A DNA stretch of 25,892 nt from Candidatus Poribacteria bacterium (GTDB lineage Bacteria; Poribacteria; WGA-4E; UBA9662), in contig PACG01000202.1 of the NCBI GenBank assembly GCA_002699335.1, forward strand, positions 1 to 25,892. The letters run 5' to 3'. Made by a program: the position numbers and the translations under genes. Shown one piece after another: positions 7,516-16,197 of the stretch; within the stretch, counting starts at the first letter, position 1; the number at the start of each line of letters is the position of its first letter. A model generated the notes under the pieces. The model was not told the origin of the DNA, searched no databases, and saw only the letters and a program-made list of their open reading frames with translations.

Positions 7516-9666
7516 ATGCCGGTTGTTTCCCTAATCTTCACTATCCTTCTTTGCCCACTGGCGGCTTTTGCCCTGTTTGGCCTTTCTGCCTTATTGGGTA
7601 AGCGTTTCCCTGGGCAAGACCTGATCTCTACGGCAGCAATATTAGTTGCTCTGGTCTGTTCTCTCTTGCTATTCGGACAGATTCTAGACGATCCAGCCCT
7701 AAAGCAACCGGGTGGTATAGTTGATTCGATGGTAATCGATTGGATTACTATCGGTGACCTCGAATTTAAGATGGGCTTCCTCTTCGATAGTGTGACGGGA
7801 GTCATGCTGATCGTTGTCACCCTGGTCAGTAGCTTGGTACACATCTTTTCTACGGGTTACATGCACGGTGACCCCCATTACTCGCGCTTCTTCGCTTTTC
7901 TATCCCTGTTTTCGTTCTCGATGCTATTTCTGGTTGTTTCTGATAATCTGTTGGGCATCTATATTGGCTGGGAACTAGTCGGAGTTTGTTCCTACCTGTT
8001 GATCGGATTTTGGTTTGAGAAGGATGCAGCAGCCGACGCTTGTAAAAAAGCTTTTCTAACTACCCGTGTTGGCGATGTGGGTATGTTCGTCGGCATGATG
8101 ATGCTATTTGCTAGGTTTAAGACCTTGGCACTCTATGGTGAAGAAGGTGTTTTTGAAGCCGTTTCACATCTTGGCTCTGGTGATATCTTATGGCTATCGG
8201 CTGCTGGCTGTCTAATCTTCTGTGGTGCGATCGGAAAATCAGCACAGTTTCCGCTTCACACTTGGCTTCCCGATGCGATGGAAGGGCCAACGCCTGTCAG
8301 TGCCTTGATCCACGCTGCTACCATGGTGGCGGCCGGAGTTTATCTCACTGCTCGGATGTTCCCGATTCTGACGCCCGGGTCTTCCCTATTTATCGCTTAT
8401 ATTGGCGGGATTACCGCGATCTTTGCGGCTACAATCGCTATCGTCCGTTGGGATATCAAACGCGTTCTTGCCTATTCGACTGTCAGTCAACTTGGCTACA
8501 TGATGCTTGCCATCGGTTCAGGTAGCTACGTTGCCGGGCTTTTCCACTTGACTACACACGCCTTTTTCAAAGCGTTACTTTTTCTCGGATCCGGTAGCGT
8601 GATCCATGCCCTGCACGTTCATCACGGCGATCACAGCGACCATCCAATCGAACGCGATGGAATTCCGCCTGAACAGGACATGCGAAACATGGGCGGACTT
8701 TGGCGCAAACTACCAATCACCTTTTGGACAATGCTGATCGCGACGCTTTCGATCTCCGGTGTGCCTTTTGTTTTTTCAGGTTTTTGGAGCAAAGATGCGG
8801 TTCTTGGGTCAGCACTGGGAAAGGCGATGAGTGGCGGTTCAATTCACTACTATCTGCTGTTTGCGATAGCGCTAATCGCTGCTATGATCACTGCATTTTA
8901 CATGTTCCGGCTGATCTTTTTGACTTTCTTCGGCGAGCCTAAAAATCAAGAGATGTACGAACATGCTCACGAGTCTCCAATGTCGATGGCGATTCCACTC
9001 ATTATTTTAGCGATCCTGTCTTTCCCAATTGTTAACAAATGGTCATTTGAAGATCTGATCAAGCAACCAGATCAGCCACACATTCACGCTTCAACTCAAC
9101 AAGTGTCGGCGTTATACGCTGAGGCAGGAGCTTCAGATCACGATACCCATACAGCGGGAGATCATCAAGGCGATGTTCACCACACCGCACACAATATCGC
9201 TATGGTCTGTTCCATTATCGTTGCGGCGCTTGGCATCTTACTTTCATGGCTACTATATGCCCGCCAACCAGTGACAGAAGATCCGGTGGAAAAAGCTCTG
9301 GGGCCTTTCTATGCAATCCTCTGGAACAAGTACTATGTCGATGAATTCTATAATGGCGTTATTGTCAAACGCGTTACGCTGGGTTTATCTAATATTTTCG
9401 GCTGGATCGACTTTAGGATCGTTGATGGAATTGTCAATGCTGTTGCTTGGACTAGTCGAAATATTATCGCCGGTATCGTTGGGCTCTTTGATATGATTGT
9501 TATTGATGGAATTGTGGTTACAGTTGTCGGCAAAGGCATTCGAGCAATTGGGGGCCAGATTCGTCGGATTCAGACAGGTACTGTACAAAACTATCTTGCC
9601 TTCGTCTTGGGTGGTATCATTATTTTGCTTCTCCTATTCTTATCACTCCCCCGCTGGATATCGTAG
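7516..9666 (+). CDS. nuoL: NADH-quinone oxidoreductase subunit L with His-rich loops
   Basis: Largest antiporter-like subunit at the far end of the proton-pumping arm. Signatures include GWELVGVCSYLLIGFW (helix 5 Glu), IGKSAQFPLHTWLPDAMEGP and ALIHAATMVAAGVYL. The last 130 residues hold the long lateral helix region and the final membrane anchor. At 716 residues it is about 100 longer than E. coli NuoL. The excess includes a His-rich polar loop at about 521-560 (HIHAS, DHDTHTAGDHQGDVHHTAH), and a second His cluster lies at about 365-377 (HALHVHHGDHSDH). Such loops could bind metal, or may simply be polar surface. A GGAG at 7502-7505 supports the start. A 105-base gap follows before nuoM. Confidence 0.96.
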   Translation: MPVVSLIFTILLCPLAAFALFGLSALLGKRFPGQDLISTAAILVALVCSLLLFGQILDDPALKQPGGIVDSMVIDWITIGDLEFKMGFLFDSVTGVMLIVVTLVSSLVHIFSTGYMHGDPHYSRFFAFLSLFSFSMLFLVVSDNLLGIYIGWELVGVCSYLLIGFWFEKDAAADACKKAFLTTRVGDVGMFVGMMMLFARFKTLALYGEEGVFEAVSHLGSGDILWLSAAGCLIFCGAIGKSAQFPLHTWLPDAMEGPTPVSALIHAATMVAAGVYLTARMFPILTPGSSLFIAYIGGITAIFAATIAIVRWDIKRVLAYSTVSQLGYMMLAIGSGSYVAGLFHLTTHAFFKALLFLGSGSVIHALHVHHGDHSDHPIERDGIPPEQDMRNMGGLWRKLPITFWTMLIATLSISGVPFVFSGFWSKDAVLGSALGKAMSGGSIHYYLLFAIALIAAMITAFYMFRLIFLTFFGEPKNQEMYEHAHESPMSMAIPLIILAILSFPIVNKWSFEDLIKQPDQPHIHASTQQVSALYAEAGASDHDTHTAGDHQGDVHHTAHNIAMVCSIIVAALGILLSWLLYARQPVTEDPVEKALGPFYAILWNKYYVDEFYNGVIVKRVTLGLSNIFGWIDFRIVDGIVNAVAWTSRNIIAGIVGLFDMIVIDGIVVTVVGKGIRAIGGQIRRIQTGTVQNYLAFVLGGIIILLLLFLSLPRWIS

Positions 9667-9771
9667 TAAGGCGACAAACCAAGCAGTGTACTTGATAGTG
9701 AGGCTTATTATTTTGCTCTATCTTAATAAAAAAGAGATAAGTTATTTAATGTATTGGAAGGAGTTTAGTCA

Positions 9772-11295
9772 ATGCTGTTAACGTGGATGATTTTTATACC
9801 CCTTATTGGTATGATCCTGGTCTTGTTGATTCCGCGAGGCCAAGATAACACAGTGAGGTGGATTACGTTTGCAGTTACGCTGATTCCTTTGCTGATTGCG
9901 GTTTCCCTGTTTATGAATTACGATCGAGGAACCGCTGGAATCCAACAAGAATTTAGTGTACCCTGGATTGAAAGTTTTGGTATCGATTATCATATCGGCC
10001 TAGATGGGCTGAGTGTAACCCTGATTTTACTAACAGCGTTGCTTGGACCGATTTGTATTGGTGCATCATGGAAGATTGAAAAAGGTGTTAAAGCCTACAT
10101 GGCACTTTTCCTGCTGCTCGAGACCGGAATGATCGGTTTCTTCTGTGCGCTAGATCTATTCCTTTTCTACGTGTTCTTCGAGTTGACGTTGTTACCGATG
10201 TATTTCCTGATTGGTATTTGGGGTGGCCCGAGGCGAGAATATGCGGCTATAAAGTTCTTCCTTTATACCCTCTTTGGTAGTGTGTTGATGCTGGTAGCAA
10301 TGATTGCGGTTTATCTCGAGAGTGGTGATCCAGGGGTAAGGACATTCGATATTCCAGAGCTAGTTAAATTGGCAAAAACTTCAGGGCATGCGCTAGCAGA
10401 TCCCACCTTCCAAAAATGGGCGTTTCTTGGGTTTTTCATTGGTTTTGCTGTTAAGGTGCCGATTTTTCCCTTTCATACCTGGTTGCCAGATGCACACGTT
10501 GAAGCGCCAACTGCGATTAGTGTCATCCTGGCAGCAGTTTTACTGAAGATGGGCACCTATGGCCTAATTCGGATTAATGTCGACATGCTTCCAGCAGGAA
10601 TTAATTACTGGGCCAACGGATTAGCTATTTTAGCGGTGATCAACATCATTTATGGCTCGTTCTGTGCGCTCTGGCAAACCGACTTCAAAAAACTCGTTGC
10701 CTATTCCTCCATTGCTCACATGGGCTTTGTGATTCTCGGGATTGCGGCTTTGAATAAGCCCGGTATTACTGGTGCAATTTTACAGATGTTTAACCACGGT
10801 GTCATCAGTGCCATGTTATTCCTGCTGGTCGGTGTGGTTTACGATCGTGCTCACCACAGAGACATCAACGGTTTCGGTGGCTTGGGTGCTAAGATGCCAA
10901 TTTATATGGGTATCACTACCTTAGCCTTTATGGCTTCTCTCGGGCTGCCTGGATTAAGTGGTTTCGTCGGCGAAGCCTTGTCACTATTAGGTGCCTATTA
11001 CGGTAGTTTTGACCACGCGCGATTGCTAACTATCCTTTCAACGATTGGGATAGTTATCGGTGCCGCTTACTTCCTGTGGACACTTCAGCGAGTCTTCCTT
11101 GGTCAGTTGAATCCAAAATACGAGGAGATTGAGGAAATTAGCCCGCGTGAAATTGCAACCTTGATACCACTCGGTATCTTAACGATTATTCTCGGTATCT
11201 GGCCACATTTCGCCATCGATATGTTTGACCAAAATGTAGATGCTATTGTTAAGGCTGTGGACGCTACTAGCAAAGCGGTTGGGATCTTACCGTAG
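9772..11295 (+). CDS. nuoM: NADH-quinone oxidoreductase subunit M
   Basis: Antiporter-like proton-pumping subunit, 507 residues, close to the family's usual length. Diagnostic stretches are FYVFFELTLLPMYFLIGIWGG (membrane Glu), FPFHTWLPDAHVEAPTAISV and AAVLLKMGTYGLIR (membrane Lys), and YSSIAHMGFV. A strong AAGGAG at 9758-9763 sits eight bases before the ATG, so it can be translated independently of nuoL despite the gap. It is followed after 23 bases by nuoN. Confidence 0.97.
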   Translation: MLLTWMIFIPLIGMILVLLIPRGQDNTVRWITFAVTLIPLLIAVSLFMNYDRGTAGIQQEFSVPWIESFGIDYHIGLDGLSVTLILLTALLGPICIGASWKIEKGVKAYMALFLLLETGMIGFFCALDLFLFYVFFELTLLPMYFLIGIWGGPRREYAAIKFFLYTLFGSVLMLVAMIAVYLESGDPGVRTFDIPELVKLAKTSGHALADPTFQKWAFLGFFIGFAVKVPIFPFHTWLPDAHVEAPTAISVILAAVLLKMGTYGLIRINVDMLPAGINYWANGLAILAVINIIYGSFCALWQTDFKKLVAYSSIAHMGFVILGIAALNKPGITGAILQMFNHGVISAMLFLLVGVVYDRAHHRDINGFGGLGAKMPIYMGITTLAFMASLGLPGLSGFVGEALSLLGAYYGSFDHARLLTILSTIGIVIGAAYFLWTLQRVFLGQLNPKYEEIEEISPREIATLIPLGILTIILGIWPHFAIDMFDQNVDAIVKAVDATSKAVGILP

Positions 11296-11318
11296 ATCTA
11301 GCAGCAAGGATATAAATT

Positions 11319-12821
11319 GTGAATAGTGTTGATAGCCTTCAGTATTTTATCCCTGAGCTTGTTGTTGTTGGGACCGCGTTGCTCACCATCATCTACGATC
11401 TGTTACCTGACAGCAAGCATAATAACAGTACAGCTTACATTGCGTTGGGTGGGATTGCCCTAACGCTGATCGCTATTTTCGCTACCGGAGCGCCGTCAGA
11501 ATCTTTATTTGATGGGATGATTCGGATAGACGGCTTCTCGATTTACTTTAAGGTTATTGCTCTTGCCGCTACTGCCGTTACCATTGTTTTTTCAATACAA
11601 TCCAGAGAACTTGATCCAAACACCAAAGGTGAGTATTACTCAATTCTGATCGCTGTTAATTTGGGCTTGTTTATGATGGCGTCATCAACCAACTTGTTGA
11701 TGGCTTACCTATCGCTGGAAATGGTTTCCATCTCCTCTTACATTTTAGCCGGGTTCCTGACTCACAATCAGCGTTCAAGCGAAGCCTCTTTTAAGTACAT
11801 CATCTATGGTGCAGTTGCCTCCGGGACAATGCTGTTCGGTTTATCCTTAATTTTTGGCTTAACCGGTACAGCTAGCATGCCAGAGATTGGGGGCAAATTA
11901 GCCAGACTGATTGAGGATCAAGATTCGCGACTGGCTGTTATGGTAGCCGTGGTCTTCATTTTAACGGGGTTAGGCTATAAAATTGCGGCAGTTCCATTCC
12001 ATATGTGGTCGCCGGATGTCTATGAAGGAGCACCAATTCCAATTACCGCCTTTCTGTCTGTAGCTTCAAAAGCCGCGGGCTTCGCACTTTTTATCCGTAT
12101 CTTTTATCTTGGATTCGGCCAGATCACGAATCTCAGTGCAACCAATTGGACGCTTCTTCTGTCGATCATCTCTGCCTTAACCATGACTTTCGGTAACTTG
12201 GCAGCGTTGCCACAGGAAAATGTCAAGCGGTTGTTGGCCTACTCGAGCATTGCTCACAGCGGTTACCTACTAATGGGGGCTGTGTTACTGAACGATACGG
12301 GGGTCAAAGCAATCCTTTTCTACCTAACAATCTACCTCTTTATGAACTTGGGAGCATTTTTCGTTGTTATCCTCGTCGCCAACCAAGTCGGTAGCGAGAT
12401 GATTAGCGGCTATCGAAATCTGGTTTCCCGTGCTCCTCTGCTCGCGATTTCGATGGCGATTTTCCTTTTTTCCTTGGTTGGCCTCCCGCCACTGGCTGGA
12501 TTTGCTGGCAAATGGATTTTATTTACAGCCGCACTGCAGGAGCATTTATATTGGTTAGTAGTCGTAGCCGCTCTAAATAGTGCTGTCTCATTGTATTATT
12601 ATGTGCGGATTGTCAAAGCGATGTTTTTCGAGACGGCGGAAGACCAAACACCACTTACATTCTCTTTTGGGAACCAGTTGCTACTCCTGGTCTTTGTCAT
12701 TCCGACAATTCTGCTATTTATTCTGTGGGAACCCTCTTACGAGGTTATCAACGCAGTGATTAAAGACTTTACCCCAACAGATGTCGGTAAATTGGCAGCC
12801 GTCGTTTCCCAACAACCGTAA
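11319..12821 (+). CDS. nuoN: NADH-quinone oxidoreductase subunit N
   Basis: Third antiporter-like subunit of the proton-pumping arm, 500 residues, with about 14 hydrophobic segments. Diagnostic pieces are MAYLSLEMVSISSYILAGF (membrane Glu), VPFHMWSPDVYEGAPIPITA, SVASKAAGFALFIR (membrane Lys) and YSSIAHSGYLLMGA. The start is GTG with AAGGA (11306-11310) eight bases upstream. It is the last gene of the nuo operon; a convergent gene follows. Confidence 0.96.
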   Translation: MNSVDSLQYFIPELVVVGTALLTIIYDLLPDSKHNNSTAYIALGGIALTLIAIFATGAPSESLFDGMIRIDGFSIYFKVIALAATAVTIVFSIQSRELDPNTKGEYYSILIAVNLGLFMMASSTNLLMAYLSLEMVSISSYILAGFLTHNQRSSEASFKYIIYGAVASGTMLFGLSLIFGLTGTASMPEIGGKLARLIEDQDSRLAVMVAVVFILTGLGYKIAAVPFHMWSPDVYEGAPIPITAFLSVASKAAGFALFIRIFYLGFGQITNLSATNWTLLLSIISALTMTFGNLAALPQENVKRLLAYSSIAHSGYLLMGAVLLNDTGVKAILFYLTIYLFMNLGAFFVVILVANQVGSEMISGYRNLVSRAPLLAISMAIFLFSLVGLPPLAGFAGKWILFTAALQEHLYWLVVVAALNSAVSLYYYVRIVKAMFFETAEDQTPLTFSFGNQLLLLVFVIPTILLFILWEPSYEVINAVIKDFTPTDVGKLAAVVSQQP

Positions 12822-12952
12822 CCGGTCACTTCATGCCCCAGGCGAGAATAAAAACCGGTCTGGTCTCGTCGCTACCAGGATCTTAAACCCAGTACTTTTA
12901 AGTTAAGTGTGGGTCATTCCTTCCGTGACAGGAATCTCTAGCTCCTCGAAAA
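12822..12952. other. convergent intergenic region with short inverted repeats
   Basis: The region separates the 3' ends of nuoN (+) and the DUF1232 gene (-), where terminators are expected. Visible short inverted repeats are CTGGT/ACCAG (12860-12864 with 12874-12878), CTTAAA/TTTAAG (12882-12887 with 12897-12902) and ATTCCT/AGGAAT (12916-12921 with 12930-12935). None is GC-rich with a following T-run, so no intrinsic terminator can be named with confidence. Confidence 0.3.
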
Positions 12953-13309
12953 TCAGGCCTGCCCTCCTCGCGAAATACTTTTGACGTGTTCGAGAACAAT
13001 TGGCCGAGGACACAACTTGACAAAAAGCCAGGTGCCGGGCGCCGAGATTAGAAAAACACCAATTAGTAAATCGTCGAACCGTGTTAGAAAGTGGAAGTCG
13101 GGTAAGAAGTCGATCGGCAGAACAAAGTAGGCAAAGGCAAAAGCGATTGCCACCAATTCAGCGAGAACCCAAATGGATTTGGTATGGATTGGTACACGTG
13201 AGTCGTTGAAAAGTTTCCAAGCTAGCTTGATGAAATTGGGTAGATGTAGAAGAAACCGCAAAAAGCGGAGGCTTCTACCGGGCTTGAAGTTAAAGAAAGA
13301 ATGGGACAT
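12953..13309 (-). CDS. DUF1232/YkvA-like small membrane protein
   Basis: A 118-residue protein of a widespread uncharacterised family. The DUF1232 pattern is visible in the middle: SRVPIHTKSIWVLAELVAIA, then YFVLPIDFLPDF (the family's S/L-PIDLIPDF core) and RFDDLLIGVFLI. Two hydrophobic segments (about residues 45-68 and 80-100) suggest a membrane protein; the N-terminal 40 residues are basic and probably cytoplasmic. It is the only minus-strand gene. It is transcribed divergently from rsmB and has a good promoter just upstream. Function is unknown. Confidence 0.82.
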   Translation of the reverse strand: MSHSFFNFKPGRSLRFLRFLLHLPNFIKLAWKLFNDSRVPIHTKSIWVLAELVAIAFAFAYFVLPIDFLPDFHFLTRFDDLLIGVFLISAPGTWLFVKLCPRPIVLEHVKSISRGGQA

Positions 13310-13374
13310 TGTAACTTAGTTTTCTTCTGTTTTTACTTTATAGTCTCATTAGTCTTATCGCAGATCTAATCGAA

Positions 13375-13403
13375 ATTATATCAGCCATCTCAGCATATTT
13401 CAA
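13375..13403 (-). promoter_or_regulatory. sigma-70-type promoter for the DUF1232 gene
   Basis: Read on the minus strand, TTGAAA (13403-13398) and a perfect TATAAT (13380-13375) are separated by exactly 17 bases, upstream of the minus-strand ATG at 13309. The -35 element ends only five bases from the rsmB GTG start on the other strand. Polymerase bound here may therefore compete with transcription or translation initiation of rsmB. Confidence 0.55.
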
Positions 13404-13408
13404 ATAGT

Positions 13409-14743
13409 GTGACAGTTCGTAAAGCTGCCCTCGACTGCTTAGAAAAACTCCAACATCCAAACTGCCGAATTTCGCCGCTGGTTAGACAAGTCTCGCAACA
13501 ACTTCAGCCAGTGGATCTGAAGTTATTTCACGAACTGGTCTACGGAACAATTCGGTGGCAAGGTCAACTTGATTGGGTCCTCAGTAATTTTGTTCCTCAA
13601 CGATTTCGGTTGCAAAAACGGGTTCAAAATATCTTGCGACTCGGTGCTTACCAGCTACTGCATTTAGACCGAATCCCGGTGCACGCTGCCATCTATGAAA
13701 CCGTCGAGTTAGCCAAACCAAAAGTTAAAACAGCCCGCTTTATCAATGCGGTTTTACGCAACGTATCTCGACAAGGAGATGAATTGTCGCTTCCTGATCC
13801 CGTTGAAGATCCGCTTAACGGGATCAGCATATCCTTGTCTTACCCCAAGTGGTTGATCAAGCGTTGGATCTCAGATCACGATTTAGGTTGGACGACCGGT
13901 TTCTGTCGAGCTAGCAATCTCGTTGCACCATTGACAGCACGTGTTAATACACTGAAAATCAGCCGCCAAGATCTGATCGAACAATTAGCAGCGGAAGGCG
14001 TTAATGCACAACCGACAACAATCAGTCCGGAGGGGATCCAACTCACAGGCGTTAACGATTTGGGACGATTGTATACTCACGAGGAAGGGTTCTTCCAAGT
14101 TCAAGACGAGGCGGCTCAAATGGTCAGCCATTTGGCTCTGCCGGAACAAACCTGTCAGCCACAGTCCGTCGTCGATCTCTGTGCAGCACCAGGTGGTAAG
14201 ACAACTCATTTGGCACAGTTGATGGGCAACAAGGGCCGCGTCATTGCAATGGACGTTTCTAAAGAGAAGATTAAACTGATTGAGCAAAACTGTCAACGAT
14301 TGGGAGTGCAGAATGTTGAAACGGTGGTTGGTTCAGCACTAGATTCGGAAATTGATTTTTTATCATTCGCTGACGTTGTTTTGGTTGATGTTCCGTGTTC
14401 TGGATTTGGTACTCTGCGTCGCCACCCTGATATTCGTTGGAAAAAGAAACCCAATCAGATTTCTGAATTAGCCAATCTACAATTGCAGATTTTATGTAAT
14501 GTTGCCTGTCAGATTCAGCGTGGTGGCATAATTGTCTACAGCACCTGTACAATAGAAATTGAGGAGAACCAAAAAGTTATTACTCAATTCCAGCACCAAT
14601 ATCCAAATTTTATCGTTGATCCTGCCGGCGCGATTTTACCATCTGCTGAGCAGAATACGTTCACAGTCGAGGGATACTGGCAGACATTTCCGCATTTGCA
14701 TCACATGGATGGTAGTTTTGCTGCTAGATTAATAAAAACGTAA
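13409..14743 (+). CDS. rsmB: 16S rRNA (cytosine-C5) methyltransferase
   Basis: Predicted S-adenosylmethionine-dependent enzyme that methylates C967 (E. coli numbering) of 16S rRNA. The 444-residue protein has an N-terminal NusB-like RNA-binding domain (about 1-130; VRQVSQQL, RLGAYQLLHLDRIPVHAAI) and a C-terminal methyltransferase domain. SAM motif I is DLCAAPGGKTTHLAQ (256-270), motif IV is DVPCSGFGTLRRHPDIRW with C330, and motif VI is YSTCTIEIEENQ with catalytic C380. This combination distinguishes RsmB from the shorter NOL1/NOP2 relatives. The start is GTG without a clear ribosome-binding site. No fmt or def neighbour, common partners of rsmB, is present. Confidence 0.92.
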   Translation: MTVRKAALDCLEKLQHPNCRISPLVRQVSQQLQPVDLKLFHELVYGTIRWQGQLDWVLSNFVPQRFRLQKRVQNILRLGAYQLLHLDRIPVHAAIYETVELAKPKVKTARFINAVLRNVSRQGDELSLPDPVEDPLNGISISLSYPKWLIKRWISDHDLGWTTGFCRASNLVAPLTARVNTLKISRQDLIEQLAAEGVNAQPTTISPEGIQLTGVNDLGRLYTHEEGFFQVQDEAAQMVSHLALPEQTCQPQSVVDLCAAPGGKTTHLAQLMGNKGRVIAMDVSKEKIKLIEQNCQRLGVQNVETVVGSALDSEIDFLSFADVVLVDVPCSGFGTLRRHPDIRWKKKPNQISELANLQLQILCNVACQIQRGGIIVYSTCTIEIEENQKVITQFQHQYPNFIVDPAGAILPSAEQNTFTVEGYWQTFPHLHHMDGSFAARLIKT

Positions 14744-14829
14744 CCTCGGCGATTAACGTTGTTTCTGGGTACAGGCAGAGCACTGGCCCAAGTTCAAAAT
14801 AGACCTGTTTATTTTATCGGAGAAAAACG

Positions 14830-15678
14830 ATGAAGTTTGGTATGAACCTTCTCCTGTGGAGTGGGAATATAGAAGAAGAGCACTACCCCATACTCGAAAT
14901 GCTTAAAGACGCAGGCTTTGATGGGGTGGAAGTCCCCCTCTTCGCTTATGATGTCAATCAATGCGCTGCCCTTGGGAAGCATATTGATCAACTCGGACTT
15001 GAGCGCACCGCAGTAACTGTTCGTAATGAAGAGGATAATCCGATTAGCCCCGACCCGGCGGTTCGGGCAGCCGGTGTAAATCTCAACAAACAGGCTCTTG
15101 ATTGCTGTCAGGCTTTGGGGGCAACTTTTTTGTGTGGCCCTTTCCACTCTGCATTGGGCCTGTTTAGCGGGGCCGGTCCCACCGATGATGAGATAGCTTG
15201 GGGCATCGAGAGCATGCATGCAGTCGCTGAGTATGCTCAAACATGTAATGTGACACTGGCAATGGAGTACCTCAACCGCTTTGAGTGTTATCTCCTCAAT
15301 TCTGCTGCAGATACTGTTCGCTTCGTGGAGGCCGTCGATCACCCCAACTGTAAGATGATGTACGATACCTTTCATGCCAACATTGAAGAGAAAGATGTTG
15401 CCCCTGCCATACGCTCCTGTAGTCAGCACACGGTGCACGTTCATATTTCCGAAAATGACCGCGGCACACCCGGCACAGGCCTCGTTCACTGGGACACAAC
15501 CTTTGACACACTCAAAGAAACAGGTTACGATGGTTGGTTGATGGTTGAAGCCTTCGGACTCGCTCTGCCTGAACTTGCAGCGGCCACCAAAATCTGGCGA
15601 CGTATGTACGAGAGCGAGGAACAATTGGCAAGAGACGCCCTGAATTTCATGAAGTCGGAGTGGGAAAAACGCGCTTAG
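14830..15678 (+). CDS. xylose isomerase-like TIM-barrel sugar epimerase/isomerase
   Basis: A 282-residue single-domain TIM barrel of the AP-endonuclease-2/xylose-isomerase-like superfamily, close in length and layout to D-tagatose/D-allulose 3-epimerases. The four expected metal ligands can be picked out: E146 in LAMEYLNRFE, D179 in MMYDTFHANIEE, H205 in VHVHISENDRG and E240 in LMVEAFG, with R211 after the His ligand. The N-terminus MKFGMNLLLWSG is the usual first strand. These features predict a divalent-metal-dependent epimerisation of a ketose or related polyol; the substrate cannot be told. A GGAGA lies six bases before the ATG. The gene stands alone between rsmB and a long non-coding gap. 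Confidence 0.87.
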   Translation: MKFGMNLLLWSGNIEEEHYPILEMLKDAGFDGVEVPLFAYDVNQCAALGKHIDQLGLERTAVTVRNEEDNPISPDPAVRAAGVNLNKQALDCCQALGATFLCGPFHSALGLFSGAGPTDDEIAWGIESMHAVAEYAQTCNVTLAMEYLNRFECYLLNSAADTVRFVEAVDHPNCKMMYDTFHANIEEKDVAPAIRSCSQHTVHVHISENDRGTPGTGLVHWDTTFDTLKETGYDGWLMVEAFGLALPELAAATKIWRRMYESEEQLARDALNFMKSEWEKRA

Positions 15679-16197
15679 GTCACTACGGTTTAGCGGAAAA
15701 GTTACACGAAGTTACAGACTTGATAGCTGGCGTTGTCTATCATGGTGCAGAAGGGCTAGATCACCTTTACGACGGGAAATCGCCCCTGGAAGTCGAAACC
15801 TGCTTCACCTCGACCCCATAGTACTGAACTTCCTTTTTTCAAGGCAGATAACGGGTAGATTTGTTCCCTGTTTCTGCCACCTATAGCCTGTGGTAAAGTC
15901 TCTCGTAATCACTTTTTGGCTAGCAGACGAGGTTCTTGCTTGGCCATTGTGGAGTGGTTAACACAACCTCCATTTCCCAGTTTATGTCCTGGGTGGCAAT
16001 CTTGAACGAGGAACAAATCCTCCTCGAGTCTAACCTCTGAAAAGATAAACTTTTTTATTGAAAATTAGCTAATACATTGCCACCACCAACCGGTTAAAGA
16101 AAGAGCAGATTGGAAATGGTGAATGAAATTCACAGTAGAAAAAGCAGAGGGAAAAGAGAAAGAGTGAAAGGTCAATTCTAACTTCAAACTCCTAAAT
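15679..16197. other. 519-base non-coding stretch with several hairpins
   Basis: No convincing gene is seen on either strand. Besides the strongest inverted repeat (15843-15878), there is a hairpin at 15970-15996 (CCA-ttt-CCCAG with CTGGG-TGG) and a perfect six-base stem CGAGGA/TCCTCG at 16007-16026. A purine-rich run (about 16098-16170) leads to the glycosyltransferase gene. No -35/-10 pair stands out, although a promoter for the next two genes is expected here. The stretch could hold a regulatory RNA or decayed sequence. Confidence 0.4.
15843..15878 (+). other. bulged inverted repeat (12 paired bases)
   Basis: GGCAGA-T-AAC-GGG (15843-15855) is complementary to CCC-T-GTT-TCTGCC (15866-15878), with one unpaired T on each side and a ten-base loop. 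A run of six T lies just upstream of it rather than downstream, so it is not a standard terminator on the + strand. It lies 165 bases after the epimerase gene. It may be an RNA structure; function is unknown. Confidence 0.45.

Noticed and set aside
12882..12935. Intrinsic terminators for the nuo operon
   Set aside because: The inverted repeats there are short, not GC-rich, and have no T-run on either strand.
14809..15624. Long minus-strand open frame of 271 codons opposite the epimerase
   Set aside because: It is antisense to a well-supported TIM-barrel gene, has no recognisable domain, and reads as the shadow of that gene's codon pattern.
15681..15821. 46 protein-like codons after the epimerase stop, in another frame, ending in a TAG
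   Set aside because: It has no ATG start or ribosome-binding site and resembles no family I recognise; it could be chance or a remnant, so it was not called as a gene.
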